Assembly: GCA_963704875.1 (NCBI GenBank) | Contig: CAVPIA010000008.1 | Coordinates: 1,850,859-1,914,858 of the forward strand | DNA: 64,000 nt | From: CAMYOC01 sp963704875 | GTDB lineage: Bacteria; Pseudomonadota; Gammaproteobacteria; Steroidobacterales; XN24 | Direction: 5' to 3' | Shown here: piece by piece, positions 29,758-39,235 of the stretch | Layout: every line of letters begins with the position of its first letter | Numbering within the stretch: position 1 is the first letter of the stretch | The notes under the pieces: generated by a model | Seen by the model: only the letters and a program-made list of their open reading frames with translations | Told to the model about the DNA's origin: nothing | The model's database searches: none | Position numbers and translations under genes: made by a program

Positions 29758-31059
29758 TCACTTCAGCGTCGTGGCGTAGTCAATGCCGGGGAACTGGACA
29801 ATATCGGGCAGCAGCGCCGTGTGCGCCTGCTCATCGTTCTTAAGTGTGTCGAGCAGAAACGCGGTCGAGAAGTGGTGGATCAGATCGAGGGCACGCGCTT
29901 TGTCCCAGACCGGATCAAGGCACATGAACTCGTAGAAGGGAATCTGGGCGGCCCAGGGCATCCGCTCACACGGGCTGCCCGCCACCATGTGCTCGGCCCC
30001 TTCCAGACCCACCAGCGCTTTACGCGCGCTGGACGCAAAGTCGTAGGACGGTTTGCTGCCCCAGTCGTAGGGCGTGCCGGTGTCCGCGGTGCCGCCGATG
30101 GCCATCATGGGAACTGTCACGCTGGACAAGCCCGCAGCGTCGAACAGGTAGGCGTCGCCGGCCATCGGGATGATCGCGCTCACCCGCGGATCGCCGAGCG
30201 ACGGCCACAGTCCCTCCGGCACGCCGTCCAACCCGGCCAGCGCCGCCATCTCTGCTTCGTTGCCAATCAGCGGCATACACAGAAAGGTCTTGGGATCCTC
30301 AGGCGCAAGCGTTGCACAGCGAGCGGTCAAGGCGTCGAAGTCGAACTGTGCGCCGGCCATGGCCAGGGCCGTGTAGCCGCCGTAGGAATGGCCCACCACG
30401 GCCACGTGTTGCATGTCGATCTGGCCCGCCAGGTCGCCGTCCGGTGCTGTGATCTGTTCGGCATAGTCCAGCGTCCGTTTGATGTCATGGGGCCGGTCGA
30501 TGGCTGCTGTCATGCTGCCGAACCAATCACCCTCCACATGTTCAGGCGCCAGAACGATGAAGCCGTGCGAGGCATAGTGTTCGAGCAGGGTATGGTACCA
30601 GGCCGCGTTGAGGCCGAATCCATGTGAGAAGATGACCAGCGGGTACGGTGCGCCCGATTCATCGATCGGCGCCTCCAGCAGCGCCTTTCCGTAGACCACA
30701 GCCGGCGTTTCGACGCTCAGTTCGGGGGTTTTGGGCGTAAGTTCATACGTGACGGCCTCGGCGGCGTCGGTCGGGTTGAGCGCCGGATACCAGAGGCCGG
30801 CATCGATGGGAGAGTCGCTGCCGGCGTCGATGACCAGCGGCATATAGCCGACGCCAAAGGGGCCACGCACGGCGTAGGGCGGCGCATCGGGACGCAGACC
30901 TTGCGCCTCTGCCGACGAGGCCTGGGCCGGTGTGGACAACTGAAGCGGCTGGCAGGCGCTGATGAGCAGCGCCGCAAAGAGCAACCCCATGAATAGACGG
31001 CTCAAAGAGAATGTCGTTGACCTCACCTTGGGCTGCTGTCGATTACAATTGGTGACCAT
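29758..31059 (-). CDS. Lipoprotein alpha/beta hydrolase (PAF-acetylhydrolase-like)
   Basis: Intact, 433 residues from ATG 31059, which has AAGGAGG 8 bases upstream. The lipobox is LLISAC (Cys at about residue 31). The fold has HG oxyanion motif VIFSHGFGLNAAWYHTLLEH and nucleophile Ser in VAVVGHSYGGYTALAM. A catalytic Asp is likely in the GGTADTGTPYDWG region, and the His is in EGAEHMVAG. The sequence around these motifs resembles platelet-activating-factor acetylhydrolase-like and dienelactone hydrolase-like esterases. Its start lies inside the 3' end of the upstream oxidoreductase gene (17-base overlap). Predicted to be anchored at the outer face of the membrane. Substrate unknown. Confidence 0.88.
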   Translation of the reverse strand: MVTNCNRQQPKVRSTTFSLSRLFMGLLFAALLISACQPLQLSTPAQASSAEAQGLRPDAPPYAVRGPFGVGYMPLVIDAGSDSPIDAGLWYPALNPTDAAEAVTYELTPKTPELSVETPAVVYGKALLEAPIDESGAPYPLVIFSHGFGLNAAWYHTLLEHYASHGFIVLAPEHVEGDWFGSMTAAIDRPHDIKRTLDYAEQITAPDGDLAGQIDMQHVAVVGHSYGGYTALAMAGAQFDFDALTARCATLAPEDPKTFLCMPLIGNEAEMAALAGLDGVPEGLWPSLGDPRVSAIIPMAGDAYLFDAAGLSSVTVPMMAIGGTADTGTPYDWGSKPSYDFASSARKALVGLEGAEHMVAGSPCERMPWAAQIPFYEFMCLDPVWDKARALDLIHHFSTAFLLDTLKNDEQAHTALLPDIVQFPGIDYATTLK

Positions 31060-32044
31060 TTGTTTCCTCCTTGTCGTAACGATTGATGACCACTTTTCCT
31101 TTGGCGTGTCCGTTTTCAAGATAGCGGAGCGCCTCCGGTATCTCACGAAACGCGTACGCTCGATCGATCACGGGTGCAACGTCGCCGGTTTCCAGCAGAT
31201 CTGCCAGAAAGGCCAAGTCCTCGCTGTTTGGCTTCTTGAGCAACGTAGCCACTTTCTTGTCGCCGGTCATGGATGCCCATGGCCCCAGCAACGTGGCCTG
31301 GAGAAACTGCGCCCCGGAACCGCCGATCAACACATAGATGCCGTTGGGATTCAATGCACGTTGGCTATCTGAAAATGGGCGGTATGCGGCGGCGTCAACG
31401 ATCAGGTCATAGCGCCGGCCATTCTGGGTGTAATCTTCCTGGGTGTAGTCGATCACATGGTCTGCACCGAGCGAGCGCACCATCTCCAGATTGCGGGTGC
31501 TGCAAACGCCGGTCACGTCCGCGCCGAACGATTTGGCGATCTGCACCGCAAACGATCCCACGCCGCCGGATGCGCCATTGACCAACACGCGCTGCCCCGG
31601 CTGAATCCGCCCTTTGTCGCGCAGCGCCTGCAGGGCCGTGGTCGCCGCCGAAGGCACGGCTGCCGCCTCCTCGAACGACAGCTTGGCCGGTTTCGGGACG
31701 AGCGCATTTTCAGGAGCGGATACGTACTCGGCAAAAGCGCCGAAACCAGATTCGGACAGATCGCCGAAGACCGCATCGCCGGGCCGAAACCGTGTCACGC
31801 TTTCGCCAACGGCCTCAACTCGCCCCGCAACGTCGGCCCCGAGGATTGTGTCTTTCGGCTTGCGAAGCCCTGCCATCAGGCGGACCAAAAACGGCTCGCC
31901 GCGCAGCAGATGCCAGTCACCTGCATTGGCCGACGCCGCATGCACTTTGATCAGGACTTCATCGTCGGCCGGCGTGGGCTTGCGGACTTCTTCAAGTTTC
32001 AGAACATCGGGCGAACCATAGTTGTGATAGACCATTGCTTTCAT
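31043..32044 (-). CDS. NAD(P)-dependent quinone oxidoreductase / zinc-less MDR
   Basis: Intact, 333 residues. Starts MKAMVYHNYGSPDVLKLEEV at 32044 with AAGGAG 6 bases upstream. The GroES-like domain (ADVAGRVEAVGESVTRFRPG) is followed by the NADPH loop VLVNGASGGVGSFAVQIAKS and IDYTQEDYTQNGRRYDLIVD. It lacks structural and catalytic zinc cysteines. It is paralogous to the gene at 27798-28800, with similar motifs throughout, suggesting duplication. It overlaps the lipoprotein hydrolase gene by 17 bases, so the two are co-expressed. Confidence 0.92.
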   Translation of the reverse strand: MKAMVYHNYGSPDVLKLEEVRKPTPADDEVLIKVHAASANAGDWHLLRGEPFLVRLMAGLRKPKDTILGADVAGRVEAVGESVTRFRPGDAVFGDLSESGFGAFAEYVSAPENALVPKPAKLSFEEAAAVPSAATTALQALRDKGRIQPGQRVLVNGASGGVGSFAVQIAKSFGADVTGVCSTRNLEMVRSLGADHVIDYTQEDYTQNGRRYDLIVDAAAYRPFSDSQRALNPNGIYVLIGGSGAQFLQATLLGPWASMTGDKKVATLLKKPNSEDLAFLADLLETGDVAPVIDRAYAFREIPEALRYLENGHAKGKVVINRYDKEETNGHQL

Positions 32045-32115
32045 ATTCGTCTCCTTTCTTGCCAAACCTGCATCATCGTCAAGTTCCGATCTGATGCGTA
32101 GCGGATGGGCGGTTT

Positions 32116-32189
32116 TGTAGCACGACATTTATGTCGTAGCCCTCAGTATCAGATAAGGCAAACTGCTACGACATAAATGTCGTGCTACA
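32116..32189. repeat. Perfect 24-bp-arm hairpin
   Basis: Arm 32116-32139 (tgtagcacgacatttatgtc...) and arm 32166-32189 are exact reverse complements, with a 26-base loop. Each arm itself contains a small palindrome, cgacat-tt-atgtcg. Located between two minus-strand genes. Confidence 0.92.
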
Positions 32190-32226
32190 GGGTGGTCAAC
32201 TCGTCCCGCCAATCGCTGACAATTTT

Positions 32227-32972
32227 CTACGTTGCCATTCCCTCGGCCTGCGTTGTTTGCACAGCGATGCGTTTGTCCCTTTCTTCCACGTTGACGCCTT
32301 TCCACAGGAGCCACAGGGCGAGCGCCAATTCACCGATCAGCGCAGGCACGAAGACGACCAGGGCGAATATCTCTGCGTAGTCGCCGTAGCTGGGCAACAG
32401 AAAACTGGCAAAGCTGTCGATCAGATAGCCCAGCCCGGCAAAGATCAACAGGCCGCCCAGAATTCTTGGGATGTAGCCCGAGATGGCAGATGAGATAGCC
32501 AAGCACGAGACACTGAATGCCAAAGAAGACCAGGGCAAGCGAATAGCCGGTGCTGTGGGCATCGAGGTAGAGCATTGCCTGCGCATACAACTGATCCGCG
32601 CCAAATACGGCTCAAGTGTTCAGCGACGTCCACAAGTTGCAATGCCAGGAACAGGTTGAGCAAATTCATGCCCAAAATGGCGGCCTGCACGAGCCTGAAA
32701 AACGCGGCAAGCAGGGCCAGTCCATTGTCCACCGGTTTGAGCAGCACATAGAAGATGGCGGCCAATGCGACATCACACAGAATCATGATCAGGTCGGCGG
32801 CAATGCCGACGCGGAATAGCGACTCAGAGGCCACGATGTTGGTGGCGGTTGCTGTGGCATCGCCTGGCTCGATCAGGCTGTCGCGAACGAAAAATTGAGC
32901 GAAGATGCCCGACAGGATGATGGTCAGGTAGAGCACTCCGGCGATTCTTGCGGTCTTGCTGTTTGCGTTCAT
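32227..32972 (-). CDS. DUF4386 membrane protein (frameshifted)
   Basis: Starts MNANSKTARIAGVLYLTIIL at 32972. Membrane segments follow in order: GVLYLTIILSGIFAQFFV, LIMILCDVALAAIFYVLLKP, LALLAAFFRLVQAAILGMNL, then after breaks near 32600 and 32500 YSLALVFFGIQCLVLGYLIC, ILGGLLIFAGLGYLIDSFAS and FVPALIGELALALWLLWKGV. The KTARIAGVLYL start and the R-I-LGGLL...GLGYL motif are diagnostic of DUF4386, a six-to-seven helix family of unknown function. About 248 residues. It lies downstream of a perfect hairpin. Confidence 0.85.
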
Positions 32973-33041
32973 CTTTCTCCTTCCTCTTTCCTCGAACGAT
33001 AAATTTGTCGCTGTACATCGATTCGGTGGCCTTGATTCTGA

Positions 33042-33272
33042 TCACTGTTTGCCGGCCGACCCGCCTTGTTGGCCGGGTTCAAGACAAACGACCGAGCGCA
33101 ACGGCATGCCCAAATCGCGCACCGTTCTGAGCAGTCCGAACAACGCCGCCTGATCGACGACCGGGCCGGTCAAGAGCGTATCGCCGTTCTCTTCCAGCGT
33201 GATGGTCATGCCGTCAAACCAGTCCGCCCATTGGGAACCCAGATGACCCTGGATCCTGATCTGGTAGACCAT
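33042..33272 (-). CDS. Small conserved hypothetical protein, 76 residues
   Basis: Starts MVYQIRIQGHLGSQWADWFD at 33272; the much longer frame upstream looks non-coding. The middle MTITLEENGDTLLTGPVVDQ and the end AALFGLLRTVRDLGMPLRSV resemble small proteins frequent in Anaerolineae that follow the pattern IRI.GHL...W..WF.G..I...ENG.T.L.GP..DQAAL.GLL. Function unknown. No strong ribosome binding site is visible. Confidence 0.65.
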   Translation of the reverse strand: MVYQIRIQGHLGSQWADWFDGMTITLEENGDTLLTGPVVDQAALFGLLRTVRDLGMPLRSVVCLEPGQQGGSAGKQ

Positions 33273-33505
33273 TGCGTCATTCGGATCTGTTTTCTGGTCG
33301 CGTTTGTCCGGACATACTCCTGTACCCGCTGTGGCCGGTTGTGCCAGCCTATGCCACTCGTTCAATGTGCATATAGCATATCGGCAAACCGGTATTGGCG
33401 GGTAGGTACGAAAGTACTGTTTAGGGGTATTGTTTTGAGGTATTGGCGGGGTATTGCTGTGGGGTTTCGGAGTGCTGTCTGCCCATGGATCGCGACAGAA
33501 AAGGG

Positions 33506-33568
33506 GACAAGGTGACAGGGTGACAAGGTGCTGAAGCAACGCTCACCTTGTCACCCTGTCACCTTGTC
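33506..33568. repeat. Perfect 25-bp-arm hairpin built from cttgtcac words
   Basis: gacaaggtgacagggtgaca... (33506-33530) and its exact reverse complement (33544-33568) surround a 13-base loop. Each arm is three near-copies of the eight-to-nine-base word gacaaggt/gacagggt. It sits about 40 bases past the stop of the LuxR-type gene (minus strand) and is probably in its 3' region. Confidence 0.92.
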
Positions 33569-33609
33569 AAGAATACGCTGTCTTTGACTCGGCAATGGGC
33601 ACAGCGCGG

Positions 33610-36396
33610 CTACAACAGCCCCAACTCACGAGCACGCGCGACGGCTTGGGTGCGTCGCTGGACCTGAAGTTTGGCGTAGATATTGCGATTGTGCCCTTTG
33701 ACCGTGCTCAAGGCGAGAAAGAGCCGCTCGCTGATCTCACGGTTCGAGAGTCCTTGGCCAAGCAGATGGAGCACTTCTAGCTCGCGTTGGCTCAATGGTT
33801 CGATGAGGGGTTGATCAGACGTGGGCAGCGGTCAGCGCAACTTGAGGCGGCGTTGATCTCTGTTTACTCTTCTGCTGCTCAGCTTTGCATAGCGCCAATA
33901 GTGATCCGGCGTAGTCCGGCATCATCCCGCGGGCGACGGCTTCGGCCAACAGGCGCGCCATGGGCGGACCTTCGTCGACAAAGAGCCGGACGTAGCCCTC
34001 GGGTTCGGCCAGGGTGAGGGCGCGCTCCAGCGGCGCGAGCGCCGAAGGGATATCGTCCTGCGCTTCGTGAGCCAACGCCTGCAGCACCAGGATCTCGAGC
34101 GCGCTTCCCATCCTTCCGCCCGCTTCTGCCGCACTCAGGAGGCGGTCCAGCAGTGTCAACGCGTCGCCAATCAGACCTTCGTCTCCCGCCGTTCTTGAAA
34201 CGGGCGATCAGCAGTCTGGCCAAGGTCACGTGCTCGAACTCGCGCAGATAGCTGAGGTCGTCATCCACGGACAGGCTCCGCTCATTCGCCCAACCCAGGG
34301 CTGCGGCCAACCTGCCCTGGGCGATCCATAGCCGCGCCTTCAACGCTGCGACCGGTCGCACGTCGGGGACGGGGGTTCTGACGTAGAGGCGTTCGGCCTG
34401 ATCCAGCAGTTCGAGCGCGTCGTCCAATTTTCCCTGGGACGGTCATGACACGCGCCTGTGCACGGCACAGGCGATAGGCCCAATGGGGTGACGCAGCCTG
34501 TTCGCCCAGTTCTTCGCTTTTCAGCAGGTGCTCTTGGGCCGCGTTGAGATTGTTCTGCTCACGGTACAATTCGCTCAGTCGCAAGTGCAGATCCGCAGTC
34601 CCGCGCAGGACTCGCTTGCCCTGCTCCGCTGCAAGCGACAACGAGCGTTCATAGGTACGGATTGCCTCGCGCAGACGACCCTGCGCCAGCAGTATGTCAG
34701 CCAGGACATAGGCGCCGCGGATAGCGAAAAGGATGTTGCCGCCAATGCGCATGTTCTCCATGCCGTCGGCCAATGTACGACGCGCGGCCTCCAGATCGCC
34801 GCGTTCCCAGTATGCCAACCGCCAAGATAGCAGCCGTGATGCCGCGCTGGAGATGATCGTCCTCAGGCAGAAGTTCAAGCGCCCGCTGACCGTAGGCCAC
34901 GGTACCGGGCACATCGCCATGGGCCTGGGCAAGATAGGTACGGGCCATGGCGATGGTCGCCGGCAACGACCGAAATTGTTCTTCGTCCACGACCACCATA
35001 TCGGCTGCAGAGCATTCAGCCTGTGCGCTCGTGCCGGTCTCGGTCACCAGCCATCGTTCGGCATCCAGCAGTCGGGCCTCGGCAGCCTCCAGTTCGCCGC
35101 GTTCCAGATAGGCCCAGCCAATCGCAGCGCAAAGCACCGGCCTGGCGCCTATCAACTCGTCCGGCAGCGCCTTCACCCAGCCCAGCCAAGCGGCAGTCTG
35201 GAAATTTCTGTCCATTTCCGGCCACGCCAACTCGATCAGACCCGCAGCGCGCTCGTAATCCTGGGCGGCAAAGGCATGGCAGGTAGCGTCGGTGCGCAGA
35301 CCGTTCTGCGCACACCAATCGCTCGCTCGTCGGTGCAGGTCCGCTTCTCGATCCGGCTCCTCGTCCCTCAAATGCGCACGCAGAACATCCGCAAAAAGGC
35401 GATGATAGCGAAACCAATGGCGTTTGTCATCCAGCGAGATGACAAACAGGTTGCCTCGCTCCAGCTCCTCCAAAAGCAGACTGCTTTCCTTCCTCGCCGG
35501 TGACGGCGTCGCACAGCGGGCCGTTCAAGCGGTCGAGGATGGAAGTCCGCAGTAGAAAAGTGCGCACACGTTCGGACTGCCGTTGCAGCACCTCTTCGAC
35601 CAGATAGTCGACGACATAGCGGTGATCTCCGGCGAAAGCGCGAATAAATTCGGGAATGTCCGCTCGTCCTTGCATGGAGAGTGCGGCCAGTTGGATCCCC
35701 GCAATCCAGCCTTCGGTTCGTGTTTCCAGCGCAGCGATCTCGTCGGCGGCAAGGGACAGATCCATCACCTGATTGAGAAAATCGGCGGCTTCGTGGGGCG
35801 TGAAGCGCAAGTCGGTGGCGCGCAATTCAGTCAACTGACGCTGGACGCGCAAGCGGGCCAATGGAAGCTGCGGATCTTCGCGGGTGGTGATGACCAGATG
35901 CATCTGCGGCGGCAGGTGCTCCAGCAGAAAAGTGAGGGCCTGGTCAACCGGTACGGCGTCGACGTCGTGGTAGTCGTCGAGGACGAGGACGAAATCGTCG
36001 GGGATGGAGGTCAGTTCATTGAGCAGAACCGTCAGCGTCGTTTCGATCGGCGGTGGCTGAGGGGATTGGAGCATGGCCAACACCTCTTGGCCGAGTGTCG
36101 ATGCATCCTCTTCGGCGTCGCTCAGGGCGAGCGTTTGCAGCGCCGCGACGATGTAAGTCAGAAAGCGTGTGAGGTCGCTATCCTGTTCGTCCAGCGACAG
36201 CCAGGCGATCGGGTCGATCAAGACCGGCGACCCATTCGCAGATCAGCGTGGTCTTGCCGAAGCCGGCCGGGGCGGAGACGAGGGTCAGCTTGCCAGACAG
36301 ACCCTCGTTCAGCCGTTCGATCAGGCGCTGACGGCGGACACGGTCAGGCCGGGGCGGAGGGATGTAGAGCTTTGTGGCTAGGATTGGCGTAGACAT
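33610..36396 (-). CDS. LuxR/MalT-type ATP-dependent transcriptional regulator (frameshifted)
   Basis: Large STAND-type regulator of about 925 residues. The N-terminus MSTPILATKLYIPPPRPDRV is the MalT-family opening, followed by Walker A SAPAGFGKTTL and the Walker B-like VLVLDDYHDV. The winged-helix and TPR-like middle is readable across frames (GWIAGIQLAALSMQGRADIP, YHRLFADVLRAHLRDEEPD, ARPVLCAAIGWAYLERGELE). The C-terminal LuxR helix-turn-helix is LSNREISERLFLALSTVKGH and ends RELGLL at 33610. Breaks lie near 36220, 35450, 34790, 34440, 34190 and 33810. Family members bind ATP and a small ligand, oligomerise and activate target genes. The ligand is unknown. Confidence 0.9.
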
Positions 36397-36438
36397 GGTT
36401 CAATTCATCACTCTTTCTCAATCCATCGAGTCTGTTCG

Positions 36439-37794
36439 TCAATCGCCGTCGTCGGCCTTGCCGCCCATGATGACGACCTTGGGCCACATCCGCGCGACCG
36501 GTCGCACCAGATCCGACTGGAGGGACATCACGTGGTCGATATCCTTGTAGGCCATGAACGTCTCATCCGGCGAAAGGCCAAAGCTCAGAATGTCGTTCTG
36601 AACCATCCATGCCTCTACCTGCTGCTCATTGTGGCGGAGCTTGGCTTCCGTGCGGCTAAACGGTCGTCCAGCGCCATGGCTTGACGACTCGAGGCTTTCC
36701 ACGTTCCCCAGCCCTTCCACAAGATAGGACGCAGTGCCGCTGGTCCCCGGAATGATGCCGGCGACGCCTTGCCCGGCCGGTGTCGCGCCCTTGCGGTGGA
36801 TCACACGTCCGTCAGGTTGAACCCAGGCGTAGTTGTGGTGGTTCTCGTACTGAACAACGCCTGTCAATCCGCTGCGAGCCAGAAAACGCTGATGAATGAG
36901 ATGGTGGTTGGCCTGTGCGTATCGCCCCATGAGTTCCATCACCATCAAATATTCGCGCCCAGGGTCAGACGTGGTGGACAGCCACTCGTAGCCGGATGGA
37001 ATCCCTTTTGCGATTCGACGCGTCTCATTTTGAGCCAGTTTGACGTAGTGTGTCGCCAATTTGTGTCCGACGCCGCGACTGCCTGAATGGGTGATGATCG
37101 CCACAAAGGGATCGCCGACGGCCAGCGGCAACCAGTCCGCTTGCGCCGTCACCTCGCCGATGACCGCGTCGAAGAAGTGATTGCCGCCGCCGCTGGATCC
37201 CAACTGTTGCCACGCCAGCGACTTCAGTTGTCTTGCAGGGGGCAGTTCCTGCCACAGCGGATCGTCCATGACCGGATGGGTGCGCCGCTCTTTGCCCTGA
37301 AAGCCCGACCCTTTGCCGAAGCTGCTGACGGCCCGCATGTCATCGGCCAGGCGTCTCCGTTGGGTCATGAACTCATGAGGCGAAATATCGAGCACGGTCA
37401 TGGTCATGCGGCAGGCGATATCGTAGCCGACAAAACCGGGGCTGACCGCGTGGTCCAGCGCCGCCACGCCGCCGATGGGCATTCCGTAGCCGACGTGGGC
37501 GTCCGGCATCATGGCCCCATTGATGCTGACCGGCAGACGCAGCACGCGCTTCATCTGTTCGATGGCTTCATAGTCAAAGTCAACGCCAGGCAGGCCGAAC
37601 ATGGTAAAGGGTTGCGGGTTCGCTAAAGGCTCCAATTTCTTTGGAGGATCGCCGAACCGTCGCTGGATTTCAGCCAACAACGCCTTTTTCGACATCCGTT
37701 TCTGTTTGGCCAGCATCGCGGCCTCGCGGGCGATCTGACCGTAGTCATCGCGTTCGCTGTATCCGGCCTCAGTCAGAATTCTGTGGGTATCCAT
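36439..37794 (-). CDS. rtcB: RtcB-family RNA ligase
   Basis: Intact, 451 residues from ATG 37794. Joins 2',3'-cyclic-phosphate RNA ends to 5'-OH ends using GTP and Mn2+ by family. Key motifs: INGAMMPDAHVGYGMPIGG with a metal ligand, GFVGYDIACRM (metal Cys), GSSGGGNHFFD, ITHSGSRGVGHKLATHY, and the guanylylated-His motif SSHGAGRPFSRTEAK. The N-terminal 60 residues (MDTHRILTEAGYSERDDYGQ) are an extension not found in E. coli RtcB. No archease or RtcA gene is adjacent. Its ATG shares one base with the TGA of the upstream sulfatase gene (TGATG), implying translational coupling. Confidence 0.9.
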   Translation of the reverse strand: MDTHRILTEAGYSERDDYGQIAREAAMLAKQKRMSKKALLAEIQRRFGDPPKKLEPLANPQPFTMFGLPGVDFDYEAIEQMKRVLRLPVSINGAMMPDAHVGYGMPIGGVAALDHAVSPGFVGYDIACRMTMTVLDISPHEFMTQRRRLADDMRAVSSFGKGSGFQGKERRTHPVMDDPLWQELPPARQLKSLAWQQLGSSGGGNHFFDAVIGEVTAQADWLPLAVGDPFVAIITHSGSRGVGHKLATHYVKLAQNETRRIAKGIPSGYEWLSTTSDPGREYLMVMELMGRYAQANHHLIHQRFLARSGLTGVVQYENHHNYAWVQPDGRVIHRKGATPAGQGVAGIIPGTSGTASYLVEGLGNVESLESSSHGAGRPFSRTEAKLRHNEQQVEAWMVQNDILSFGLSPDETFMAYKDIDHVMSLQSDLVRPVARMWPKVVIMGGKADDGD

Positions 37795-39200
37795 CAGGTT
37801 CCGTTCTGTCCAATAGGCTGCCAAGGGTCGTTTGTTCTGCTCAGCCAGCCGTTCAGTTCTGCGGTCAGCGCCTGAATGACATCCGGCGCTTGCCCGGCGA
37901 CGTTTTTGAGCTGATATGGATCCTCGACATTGTCGTGCAGGATAAACTCATCGCCCTGCTCGTGTCGAATGACGACAAAGGTATAGCGGTCGGTTCGAAG
38001 ACCTCGCCGGTCCGGGTGATCGGGGAACTGGGGCGCAGCGTAGAAGTAGAAGGCAGACGTTGGCCGCTCGCACGGTTGGCCGAGAAAGACCGCGGAGTAG
38101 TCCGTGCCTTCCACGTCGGCGGGAACGCCGTCGTCAACGCCCATCAAGCCCAGCAGCGTGGGCATGATGTCCGGCGCGCTGAACAGGAGATCCTCGGTCC
38201 CAGGTGTGATGCGGTTCGGCCAGCGAATGATGAATGGGACCAACAACGATTCATCATACCAGACGTCCTTGTACATCAACCCGTGGCTGCCCATCATCTC
38301 ACCGTGGTCTGAGGCGAAGACCACGATGGTCTCTTCTTCAAGGCCCTCTTCCTCCAGTGCGGCGAGAATGCGGGCGAACTGCTGGTCGATGCCGGTGATG
38401 GCGGCAAAATAGTTCTTCACTGCTCGATAGGCACGAGGATCCGTCTGTTCATCGACCACGTTGGGTCTTGTGAGCAGATCAGCGGGCGTCTTGTCTGCAT
38501 AGGCAGCGAGATACTCGGGCGGCACCTGGTCAAAAGGCATATGGGGCGGGTTGTGGGAGACGAAGAGCGCAAATGGCTTTTCGGGATCCCGAAGGGCGTC
38601 GCCCGCGTTGCGGATGTAGTCGATGGCCACGTCCGTCTCATGTTTTACCGACCATTCATCGACATCGATCCGCTCGTCCACGGCTGCGTCGCCGGTCCAG
38701 TAGTGGGGCGTCAAGTGTTGATCACAGCAGCCGTATGAATACCAGAAATCGATTCCGTGACGTCCGGGACCGGGCGGGGTATAGGCGTCCCAGAAGGTGC
38801 CTATGCCCGGTTCGCCGCGCCAGCCTTCGGTGTAGGGCGTGTGCTCTTCTTTGGGCAGGTGCAGATGAAGCTTGCCCAGGTACCCCTGATGGTAGCCGGC
38901 GTCGTGCAGCACATCGGTCAAACAGCGTTGATCGTCGCTCAGTTCGATGCCGTAGGGGATGGTACCGGAGTAACAATTGGTGATCACGCCGTTGGACACC
39001 GGATATTTGCCCGTGAAGAGCATGCCTCGATAGGGGCTGCAAATCGGGCAATTGCTGACCGCCTGCGTGAGAACCAGGCTCTGCGCGCCAAAGGCATCAA
39101 TGTTTGGCGTGACTACCGGATCCTGTCCCATGATGCCGATGGCTTGCTGGCGTAGCTCGTCTGCAAAAACGAATACGAGATTGGGTTGCGGCTTACTCAT
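37794..39200 (-). CDS. Sulfatase, intact
   Basis: 468 residues from ATG 39200 (MSKPQPNLVFVFADELRQQA) with a GGAGAAG ribosome binding sequence. The formylglycine site is SNCPICSPYRGMLFTGK, i.e. C-S-P-Y-R, a variant of the common C-S-P-S-R. GKLHLHLP, VSHNPPHMPFD and FASDHGEMMGSHG provide the other active-site Lys, His and Asp/His residues. It lacks a signal peptide. Probably hydrolyses sulfate (or possibly phosphonate) esters of a sugar or phenol. It is translationally coupled to rtcB, an odd pairing with no obvious shared role. Confidence 0.9.
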   Translation of the reverse strand: MSKPQPNLVFVFADELRQQAIGIMGQDPVVTPNIDAFGAQSLVLTQAVSNCPICSPYRGMLFTGKYPVSNGVITNCYSGTIPYGIELSDDQRCLTDVLHDAGYHQGYLGKLHLHLPKEEHTPYTEGWRGEPGIGTFWDAYTPPGPGRHGIDFWYSYGCCDQHLTPHYWTGDAAVDERIDVDEWSVKHETDVAIDYIRNAGDALRDPEKPFALFVSHNPPHMPFDQVPPEYLAAYADKTPADLLTRPNVVDEQTDPRAYRAVKNYFAAITGIDQQFARILAALEEEGLEEETIVVFASDHGEMMGSHGLMYKDVWYDESLLVPFIIRWPNRITPGTEDLLFSAPDIMPTLLGLMGVDDGVPADVEGTDYSAVFLGQPCERPTSAFYFYAAPQFPDHPDRRGLRTDRYTFVVIRHEQGDEFILHDNVEDPYQLKNVAGQAPDVIQALTAELNGWLSRTNDPWQPIGQNGT

Positions 39201-39235
39201 GCACTCTTCTCCAATGGTATTGTCGCACTTGGCGT

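Noticed and set aside
29740..30627. A 295-codon open frame on the plus strand, opposite the lipoprotein hydrolase
   Set aside because: Antisense shadow of an intact, motif-bearing gene with a good ribosome binding site.
35583..36392. A 269-codon plus-strand frame opposite the LuxR/MalT regulator
   Set aside because: Antisense shadow; the MalT-like motifs and Walker A are on the minus strand.
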